A stretch of DNA of 64,000 nt from Nicotiana tabacum (Eukaryota; Streptophyta; Magnoliopsida; Solanales; Solanaceae), in contig NC_134096.1 of NCBI RefSeq assembly GCF_000715075.1, positions 66,283,026 to 66,347,025 on the forward strand, read 5' to 3'. The notes beneath the pieces are model-generated. The model did not search any database and was not told the DNA's origin. It worked only from the letters and a program-made list of their open reading frames with translations. Below, piece by piece: positions 55,598 to 64,000 of this stretch (position 1 is the stretch's first letter; every line of letters begins with the position of its first letter). Position numbers and translations under genes: made by a program.

Positions 55598-57478
55598 CTA
55601 TTCAACCTTTGGCAACCCCGGCATCGTCAACGTCACGGTTTTTGTGTGACAGTCCAGAATAGCATGACATAGAGACAACCAATCCATACCCAGTATTACA
55701 TCGAAATCAACCATACTGAGTAATAAGAGATCAACTCTAGTCTCCAGTTCCCCAATAGTTACCATACACGACCGATAAATACGATCCACAGTAATAATAT
55801 CGCCCACTGGTGTAGATATACAAATAGGTGAAACTAAGGATTCATAAGGCATATCCATATAATGAGCAAAATACGATGATACATATGAATAAGTGGAACT
55901 AGAGTCAAATAATATAGAAGCCTCTTTGTGGCACACTGAAACAATACCTGTGATCACTGCATCTGAAGCAACAGCATCTGGCCTGGCAGGAAAAGCATAG
56001 AATCGGGCCTGACCGCCACCTGATCGGCCTCCCCCTCTTGGGCGACCCCTAGCTGCCTGACCCCCACCTCGAGCTGGGTGGGTGGGTGATGGAACTGCCG
56101 GTGCTGGTGCCGTCAGTCGAGGACTCTGTTGTGGAGCCCCACTCAACAGCCTAGGACACTCTCTCTTGAAATGACCAAATTCTCCGCACTTGAAACAACC
56201 CCTCCTCTGACGGAACTGCTGCTCCTGATAACCCGAGGAATTACCTGTAGAAGCCTGAGCGGACAAGGCATGATGAGAACTCTGCGCTGGTAGTGAACTA
56301 AATGAAGACTGGCCTTAGTGAGCACTGTAAGAACTATGGCTAGCTGATGCATCACGATGAGTTGTACGACCCATCTGAGCGTGTCTGTAAGAACGACCCC
56401 TACCGCGGTAAAACTGACCCCCTGAAGGAACACCGTTGTAATCACCCGGACCACGAGGCATCTTAGCCTCCCTCTCTCCACGTTCCTGGCTATGAACCAT
56501 CTCTATCTGCCGAGCAATGTTAACTACCTCATCAAAAGTAGCATCAGATACCCTCTCCCTAGTCATAAGTAAGCGCAGCTGATATGTGAGGCCATCAATG
56601 AACCTCCTAATCCTCTCCCTATCAGTGGGAACCAACCAGACTGCATGACGAGCCAACTCATAAAATCTTATCTCGTATTGCATCACAGACATACCATCTT
56701 GACGTAACTGCTCAAACTATCTGCACAGCTCCTCTCTGTGAGACTGCTGCACAAACTTCTCCAAAAAGAGAACGGAGAACTCATGCAATGTAAGTGGTAC
56801 TGCACCAACTGGCTTGCGCCTCTCATAAGCCTCCCAACATCTAAAGGCAGCCCGAGAAAACTGAAAAGTAGTGAACGAGACCCCACTAGTCTCCAGAATA
56901 CCCGCTGTCTGAAGCATCCGTTGACACCTATCCAGAAAACCCTGAGCATCCTCTGACTTAGTACCGCTAAATGGTGGAGGTCGAAGCCTCTCAAATCTCT
57001 CAAGTCTCCTCTGCTCATCATCTGCCATAACAGGAACTACCGGTGCCTGAGCAGTTGCAGCCGGCTGGGCTGGTAGTGCCCCCGGTATCTAAAGTCCTTG
57101 TACTACCTGGCCTGGAGTACGGGCAACATGGGTATAAGTACCTCCCCCAGCCTGAGAAGTGGCAGGTGCAGCCTGAGTCGAAACCACCTGAGCAAGACTA
57201 GTACAAACTGTCAATATATGGGCCAGAGCCTCCTGAAGGCCTGGAATCACAATAGGTGTAGTTGGTGCTTGAGCTGGTCCCGCCGGCTCAACTGTATGCG
57301 AAATCTGCTGTTAAGCTATAGCAACTGGTGGTACTACAGGTGATACTCCAACAGTTGCACGAGCTATACCTCGACTTCTACCTCGGCACCGGTCTCTACC
57401 ACGGCCCCAACCTTTCGCGGCCCTAACTGGTGGCACTGGTGGTAGGCCGTCCGATCCGGTAGTACGTGTTTTCATCAT
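55598..57478 (-). pseudogene. Element M: gag and aspartic protease
   Basis: ATG-ATG at 57478 starts MMKTRTTGSDGLPPVPPVRAA, with an Arg-rich stretch and a Pro/Ala/Gln-rich N-terminus; stops lie near 57312 and 57090. The capsid region from 57028 reads MADDEQRRLERFERLRPPPFSG, FLDRCQRMLQTAGI and, after a stop near 56718, DGMSVMQYEIRFYELARHAVW. A stop is near 56315. The zinc knuckle CFKCGEFGHFKREC (CX2CX4HX4C) is intact near 56140-56195. An RG-rich linker leads into the protease, whose active site reads LFDSSSTYSYVS near 55905 (Asp kept, Gly position Ser), then VILGMDWLSLCHA. The frame ends at 55598. Confidence 0.87.
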
Positions 57479-57662
57479 CTATGAGAGAATAGAATAACAT
57501 AAATTTTGTTTCCGGAATCAACAAATTCGCACGACAGAATACAAGAAAATGAAATTTTCCTAAGTGTTCTGCAGCCTCTCGAAGATAAGTGCAGGCGTCT
57601 CTGTACTGATCCGCAAGACTCTACTAAACCTGCTCATGACTCGTGAGACCTATGCAACCTAG

Positions 57663-57674
57663 GCTCTGATACCA
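57663..57674 (-). promoter_or_regulatory. Primer-binding site of element M (initiator tRNA-Met)
   Basis: The minus strand reads TGGTATCAGAGC three bases after the 5' LTR end, a perfect match to the usual plant initiator tRNA-Met primer site. Confidence 0.9.
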
Positions 57675-57677
57675 ACT

Positions 57678-60102
57678 TGTCAGGACCCAAAATCTGACCT
57701 GTCGTGATGGCGCCGATAACATCAATAAACCCTGATTTCCTTTATGTTTGAAAACATAATATTTAAATATAATACAAAATCCCACGAATACTGATACGAA
57801 CACTCCCCCAAAACCTAGTGTCACTGAGTACATGAGCATCTATTATGAATACAAGTCCGGAAATACGGTCTATAACAGTCTGAGACCAAATACTGTAAAT
57901 AAAGAGATAGGGAAGGAGAGGCAAGGTCTGCAAAACACGACAGCTACATCTGAATCTCCGAAAAATCAACTGTGCGAAAGAATCAACACCCGCTATGTCC
58001 GGGAACACCTGGATCTGCACATGAAGTGCAGGGTGTAGTTTGAGTACAACCATCTCAGCAAGTAACTACTTAGTGCAACAACAAATAAAAAGCAAGTACA
58101 ACCTCTCAGAGCAACAATCACTCAACTCGTCACAACAGCTCAACCACTCGGCTCTCAGCCCTCAGCACTCACACTCAATGGTTACCCGTGCTCACTGGGG
58201 TGCATAGACTCCGGAGGGGCTCCTATAGCCCAAGCGCTATAATCCTCTCGGGCTCTCAACAATCATGAAATCAGCCCAAACAACAATGATATGATGCATC
58301 AATAATGAACAATAGAGACTGGGATAAAATAATCATGTAAACTGTGACTGAGTACAAAACAACAATTAAGTAAATAGTTCAACATGTACACGACCTCTGT
58401 GGGTCCCAACAATACCAACATATGGCCTAAATATGGTTTCTAACATGACTTTCAGTCAAAGTTCCACAACACATAGAGAGCACATAGCTAACAACAAGTT
58501 ATTCAACTTCACAGTTTCCACGGGACGAACCAAGTAACAATCCCCTTGGTGCACGCCCACACGCCCGTCACCAAGCATGTGTGTCACCCCCAAAATAATC
58601 ACATGATACAAAGTCCGGGGTTTCATACCCCGGGACCAAATTTAAAACTGTTACTTACCTCAAAATGTGAAATTCTTTACTTTGCTATGCCTTTGCCTCG
58701 CAAATCGACCTCTGAATGCCTCGAATCTAGTCACAAATAATTCGTTTTAGTCAATAAATTTATTGAAATTAATTCCATATGAAAATACAATTTTTCCATA
58801 AAACTCCGAAATTTAGCTCAAAAATTGCTCGTGGGGCCCACGTCTCGGAACCAGACAAAAGTTACAAAATCCAAAAGCCCATTCAATCACGAGTCTAACC
58901 ATACTAATTTTACCAAAATCCAACATCTACTTGACCTCCAAATCATCACATCTTATTTCCAAATCCCTAAGTTCAAACCCCTGATTTACACCTCAAAAAC
59001 ATGTAATCTAGTCGGATTATTCGATGATAATTCAATATTATGGAGTAGAAATGATCATAAGGGATTACCTCAAGTTTTCCCGTGATTTCCCGCTCAAATA
59101 TTGCCTCACCCCCTTTTGGAAATGTCAAAAATGACAAAATCTCGGACTCCTCTATTTTTAACATTCTAACCAGGAGTTTCGCACCTGCGGCTCCATTTTC
59201 GCATCTGTAATCAAAGCTCTGCATCTGCGGAAAACTCACTTAAGCCTGCCTCCGCTTCTGCGATCAAGGGACCGCATCTGCGCTCATCGCAGGTGCGGAG
59301 TTTCCCTCGCACATGCGACCACTGCCTTACAACCCTCTGCCCACATTTGCACTTGCCAGGCTCGCTTCTGCGATCTCGTACCTGCGAGCTAAGTTCTGCA
59401 GGTGCGATTGCACTAGAAGGCAGAAACTTCAGATTTTTCTTCTAAGTCCGAATTTGATCCGTTAACCATCTGAAACTCACCCGAGGCCCCCGGGACCTCA
59501 ACAAAATATGCCAACAAGTCCTAAAATATCATACAAACTTAGTCGAGTCTTCAAATCACATCCAACAACACTAAAAACACGAATCACATAGATTCAAGCC
59601 TAATGAACTTTGAAACTTCCAATTTCTACAAACGACAAAGGAACCTATTAAATCGCGTCCGATTGACCTCAAATTTTGCACACAAGTCATAAATGACATA
59701 ACAGAGGTATTCAAATTTTCAGAATCGGATTCCGACCCCGATATCAAAAAGTCAACACCCGATCAAACTTTCCAAAAATTCGACTTTCGCCATTTCAAGC
59801 CTAATTCCTCTACCGACTTCCAAATAATTATCCGAACACGCTCCTAAGTCCAAAATCACCATACGGAGCTATTGAAATTATTAGAATTCGAATCTGAGGT
59901 CGTTTACACATAAGTCCACATCCGGACAACTTTTCTAACTTAAGTATTCAATTATGAGACTAAGTGTCTCGTTTCACTCCGAATTCCTTCCGAACCCGAA
60001 CCAACTAACCCGATAAGTCATAAAACAACTGTAAAGCAGAAATTGAGCAGTGGATGGGGGAACAGGGTTATAATATTCAAAACAACGGGCCGAGTCGTTA
60101 CA
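57678..60102 (-). mobile_element. Element M: 5' LTR (2.43 kb)
   Basis: The plus strand starts TGTCAGGACCC at 57678 and ends GAGTCGTTACA at 60102, followed by the target duplication CAAAA (60103-60107) that matches 49659-49663. This LTR would carry the promoter for minus-strand transcription. It lacks two blocks present in the 3' LTR (one of them the GCACG hairpin array). Confidence 0.92.
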
Positions 60103-62197
60103 CAAAATAAATAAGGAACTGAGAAATAGTGATGAGTTATACAATTACTGTGCACTTCAATAGTTTCAGCAATGAAAGTAGACATGATTCAATTCCGGAA
60201 ATATTAATAAAATAAGTTGTACATTTACTCAGTTCAGATAAATTGGATAATTCAACTAAGTGCAGCAACAAAGGAACCAAATGCAACCTTTCAGGGTAAC
60301 AATCACTCAAGATCTCAATAGCTCAGACACTCGGCTCTCAGCCCTCAATAATCACACTCAATAGGTACCTGCACTCACTGGGGATGTACAGACTCTGGAG
60401 GGGCTCCTTCAGCCCAAGCGCTATATCGCTGCGGCGTGTAGCCCGGTCCAATCATATGAGTAGCCATAAGGCTTGTTGCGGCGTGCAACCCGATCCATAG
60501 TCCATAAATAGCCACAAGCCTCGGTGCATCATGCAACCCGATCCATATATATTCAGTCCTCAGGCTTGTTGCGGCATGCAACCCGATCCATATACACTCA
60601 CATAGCTCACAGCTCGCACTCAGGCCCTATCACAGTCACTAACCTCTCCAGCCTCTCGGGCTCTCAAAAATCATACAAATCAGTCCAAAAGAGGTAATAA
60701 CAAGTATCAACAAGAAAACAAGAGGAAACGGAAATATGACACGCAAGTAAAACTATGACTGAGTACAAGACAGCAAATAGCAGCTAATTCAACAAGTACC
60801 CGAATGCTGCGGGTCCCAACAGTGATATCATATGGCCTAAGAATGGTTTCTAACATGAATGGCAATCAAATTTCTAGAATACAGAGGGAACATGTAATTA
60901 ACAATAAGCTATTCGACTTTACAGTCTCACGGGATGGACCAAGTCACAATCCCCCATGGTGCACTCCCACACGCCCGTCACCTAGCATGTGCATCACCTC
61001 CAAAATAAGTACATCATACCAAAATTCGGGGTTTCATACCCTTAGGACCAGATTTAAGACTGTTACTTACCTCAAACCGCGCAAAATCCTACTCTGAAAT
61101 GACTTTACCCCTCAAGTCAGTCTCCAAATGCCCCAAATCTAGCCACAAGCAGTACGATATAATTAATATAGGCTAAAGGAATCAAATCAACAAGAAAAAC
61201 GCAAAATTATAAGTCAAAATCCGAAATAGGCTCGAACCGACCCCCACCTCGGGCCCACATCTCAAAATTTGATGAAAGTCACAAAACCCGAAAACCCATT
61301 CACTCACGAGTTCACTCGTACCAAAATTATCCAAATCCGATATCAAAATCTCAATCAAAACCCAAAATCTTAGTTGAAAAACTTCTTCCCATTTTTCCCA
61401 AATTTTCCACCCAAATGCGAAATTAAAAGATGAAATTAGCGATAGATTAGTGGGATATAACCAAAATCAAGTGAAGAATCATCACCCCTCACGAACGCGA
61501 AGAAGGAAACCAGCAACTGGGAAAGCCAGAAAATCTGCCATCTTTCACAAGTCCAAAATGATCCGTTAAGCATCTGAAACTCACCCGAGGCCCCCATGAC
61601 CTCAACCAAACATACCAACCAGTCCTAAAACACCATACTAACTTAGTCGAGCCCTCAAATCACATCAAACAATAACAAAACACGAATCAACCTCCAATCC
61701 AAACTTAATGAATTTGAAGCTTCAAATTTCTGCAACCGATGTCGAAACCTATCAAACCATGTTCGATTGACCTCAAATTTTGCACACAAGTCATATTCAA
61801 TATTATGGACCTACTCCAACTTCCGGAATAGGAATCCGATCTCGATATCAAAATTTTCACTTCCTGTCAAAATCTCCAAAAATTTGACTTTTGTCATTTC
61901 AAGCCTAATTCTACTACGGACCTCCAAATCACATTCCGGACGCGCTCCTAAGTCCAAAATCACCCAACTGAGCTAACGGAACCGATAGAAATCCATTCCA
62001 GAGTCATCTTCACACAGTTCCGGTTACGGTCAAAATCCCAAGACTTAAGCTTCTGTTTTAGGGACTAAGTGTCCCAAATCACTCTGAAACCACAACAAAA
62101 CCTCCCGGCAAGTTTCATAAGCAGAAACAGATACGGGGGAAGAAGTAAATAGGGGATCAGGGCTAATATACTCAAAATGACCGGCCGGGTTGTTACA
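60103..62197 (-). mobile_element. Element L: rest of its 3' LTR
   Basis: This continues the LTR broken at 49663 and ends GGGTTGTTACA at 62197, next to a polypurine tract. The reassembled LTR would be about 2.5 kb. It contains a GTTGC/GCAAC hairpin series at 60425-60590; a GC-rich patch is nearly absent here (only a few CGAACGCGAAG remnants near 61492), unlike in F, H, I and M. Confidence 0.85.
60425..60590. repeat. Hairpin series GTTGC-GGCRT-GCAAC in element L
   Basis: Four ~60-bp units: GCTGCGGCGTGTAGC, GTTGCGGCGTGCAAC, GGTGCATCATGCAAC and GTTGCGGCATGCAAC, each followed by CCGATCCAT and a 'AAGGCTTG' spacer. The first differs from the second on both arms yet still pairs with one G-U; the third is damaged. 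Confidence 0.7.
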
Positions 62198-62211
62198 TCC
62201 TCCCCCTCTTA
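62198..62211 (-). promoter_or_regulatory. Polypurine tract of element L
   Basis: On the minus strand TAAGAGGGGGAGGA directly precedes the LTR start TGTAACAACCC. Confidence 0.85.
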
Positions 62212-63260
62212 AAATAATCATTCGTCCTCGAACGAGCATAGAGACATACCTGAAGTGGTAAAATGATGAGGATAACTTCAGTGCATATCATACTCGGTCT
62301 CCCAAGTCGCCTCCTCGACCGTCTGACCCCTCCACTGAACCTTCACAGAAGCAATATTCTTCGACCTCAGCTTTCGAACCTGCCTATCCAAGATATCCAC
62401 TGGATCCTCAAGATAAGATAAATCCTTGTCCAACTAGACTGAGCTGAAATCCAACATGTGAGACGGATCGTCGTGATACTTCCGGAGCATAGAAACATGG
62501 AATACTGGATGAACTTCTGTTAGACTGGGAGGCAAGGTAAGCTCAAAAACAACCTCCCCAACACGTCGCAACACCTCAAATGGGCCGATAAACCTCGGGC
62601 TCAGCTTGCCCTTCTTTCCGAACCTCATAACACCCTTCATGGGTGACACCCGGAGCAAGACCCGCTCTCCAACCATGAATGAAATATCGCGAACCTTCCG
62701 ATCCACATAACTCTTCTGTCTAGAGTGGGCTGTGCGTAGTCTATCCTGAATCACCTTAACCTTCTTCAGAGCATCCTGAACCAAAGTCTGTACCCAATAA
62801 TCTAGCCTCGCCCGGCTTGAACCAACCCACTGGAGACCTACACCGCCTACCATACAGAGCCTCATAGGGTGCCATCTGGATGCTCGACTGGTAACTGTTG
62901 TTGTAAGCAAAATCTGCTAGAGGCAAGAACTGATCCCACGAACCCCCAAACTCCATCACACACGCACGGGCATATCCTCTAATATTTGTATAGTGTGTTC
63001 GGACTGTCCGTCCGTCTGAGGGTGAAATGTTGTGCTCAACTCTATTCTAGTACCCAACTAATACTATACGACCCTCCAGAATTGTGATGTAAACTGCGTA
63101 CCCCAGTCAGAGATGATAGATACCGGTATGCCATGAAGCCTGAGATCTCGCGGATATACACTCGAGCCAGCTGCTCGGAAGAATAGGTAGTCATCACAGG
63201 AATGAAATGAGCTAACTTGGTCAGCTTATCCACAATCACCCAAACTGCATCAACCCTCAA
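62212..63260 (-). pseudogene. Element L: integrase core, C-terminus and chromodomain
   Basis: From 63260 the frame reads AVWVIVDKLTKLAHFIPV, then YSSEQLARVYIREI; a frameshift near 63150 moves the second catalytic region (SLTGVRSLHH) out of frame. Further right-to-left pieces are [42 protein letters not shown] and a long frame to 62434 with [23 protein letters not shown] and [20 protein letters not shown]. After a TAG near 62434 the chromodomain reads LSYLEDPVDILDRQVRKL, SVKVQWRGQTVEEATWE, ending in a stop at about 62285. The closest relative in the window is element I. Confidence 0.87.
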
Positions 63261-64000
63261 CTGAGTCCGTGAGAGTCAAACAATGAAATCCATAGTGATC
63301 CACTCCCACTTCCACTCCGAAATCTCTAACTTCTGAAGCAACCCACCTGGTCGCCGATGCTCATACTTCACCTGCTGGCAATTTAGGCACCAAGTTACAT
63401 ACTCCACTATGTCCTTCTTCATTCTCCTCCACCAGTAATGCTGTATCAAGTCCTGATACATCTTCGCGGCAACCGGATGAATAGAATACTGAAAACTATG
63501 AGCCTCCTGGAGAATCAGCTAACGCAAACCATCTATATTGGGTACACATAGCCTGCCATGCATCCTCAATGCACCATTATCCCCAATAGTGACCTTCTTA
63601 GCATCACCATGTTGGATTGTGTCCTTAAGGACAAGTAGATAGGGGTCATCATTCTGACACTCCCTGATACGATCATAAAGAGAAGACCGAGAGACCACAC
63701 AAGCCAATACTTGACTCGGCTCAGAAACATCCAATCTAACAAACTGACTGGCTAAGGCCTCAACATCCAATGTCAATAGCCTCTCTACTGCTGGAAAATA
63801 TGCTAAACTCCCCAATCTCTCCGCCTGGCGACTCAAGGCATCAGCCACCATATTGGCCTTCCCGGGATGGTACAAAATGGTGATATCATAGTCCTTAAGA
63901 AGATCCAACCACCTCCACTGATGCAAGTTAAGATCCTTCTGTTTGAACAAATGCTGCAAACTCTGGTGATCAGTGTAAATCTCACAATGGACACCGTACA
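63261..64000 (-). pseudogene. Element L: RNase H end and integrase HHCC domain, continuing past the window
   Basis: The frame 63959-63519 begins in the RNase H tail ([43 protein letters not shown]) and continues through the spacer [16 protein letters not shown] and [28 protein letters not shown] near 63519 and a frame change precede MYQDLIQHYWWRRMKKDIVEYV and WCLNCQQVK, in which both Cys of the HHCC domain remain. The last bases of the window read the start of TDH near 63975. RT, protease and gag of this element lie beyond 64000. Confidence 0.87.

Noticed and set aside
56738..57343. Plus-strand frames opposite element M gag
   Set aside because: Shadows of the minus-strand gag, whose knuckle and capsid motifs are clear.

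Overview
This 64 kb window is plant nuclear DNA made almost entirely of transposable elements. I see no intact gene. The LTR ends, the GC-rich mini-repeats inside the LTRs, and the mix of chromovirus, Tat/Ogre, Copia and CACTA elements suggest a large, repeat-rich Solanaceae genome, probably Nicotiana or a relative. That placement is inference from family resemblance, not from a search.

Layout. 1-11194: the 3' part of a plus-strand Tat/Ogre-type element (A). It holds gag tail, protease, G-patch, RT, RNase H, a second 'archaeal-type' RNase H and integrase, then a long 3' non-coding zone with an 84-bp hairpin array and a ~4 kb 3' LTR. 11197-14266: a minus-strand Ty3/gypsy LTR (B). 14267-17113: the gag-to-RT part of a minus-strand Copia element (C). 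17114-~17640: one end of a CACTA transposon (D). 18130-22590: the 3' end of a plus-strand Copia element (E) split by a 3.66 kb solo gypsy LTR (F) with a perfect 5-bp target-site duplication. 22636-22896: a foldback element. 23080-23369: a reductase-like gene fragment. 24233-29550: a short-LTR chromovirus (G) whose leader carries an inverted copy of its own RNase H region. 29551-37105: a minus gypsy LTR piece (H) joined to a plus chromovirus interior (I) and part of its LTR. 37106-49167: an Ogre-like element (K) with gag but no pol, and 4.7 kb of non-coding DNA packed with hairpin arrays. 49225-64000: a minus chromovirus (L) whose 3' LTR is split by a complete, younger chromovirus (M, 49664-60102, TSD CAAAA).

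Nearly every coding region carries in-frame stops and frameshifts, and two integrases have lost a catalytic aspartate. None of these elements looks autonomous today.

The most unusual signal is structural. The non-coding parts of several unrelated elements hold tandem arrays of short hairpins with conserved loops and stems that change sequence on both arms together. Examples are GAGAC/GTCTC, GAGGC/GCCTC, AAGGC/GCCTT and ACAAGAC/GTCTTGT around a TAAGC loop (5774-6520), and strictly alternating CTTAG/CTAAG and CCTAG/CTAGG hairpins (44.75-45.41 kb). A dispersed hairpin with a rigid flank and a covarying inner stem recurs six times in elements A and K. I infer either selection for a fold or a copying mechanism that rewrites one arm from the other.
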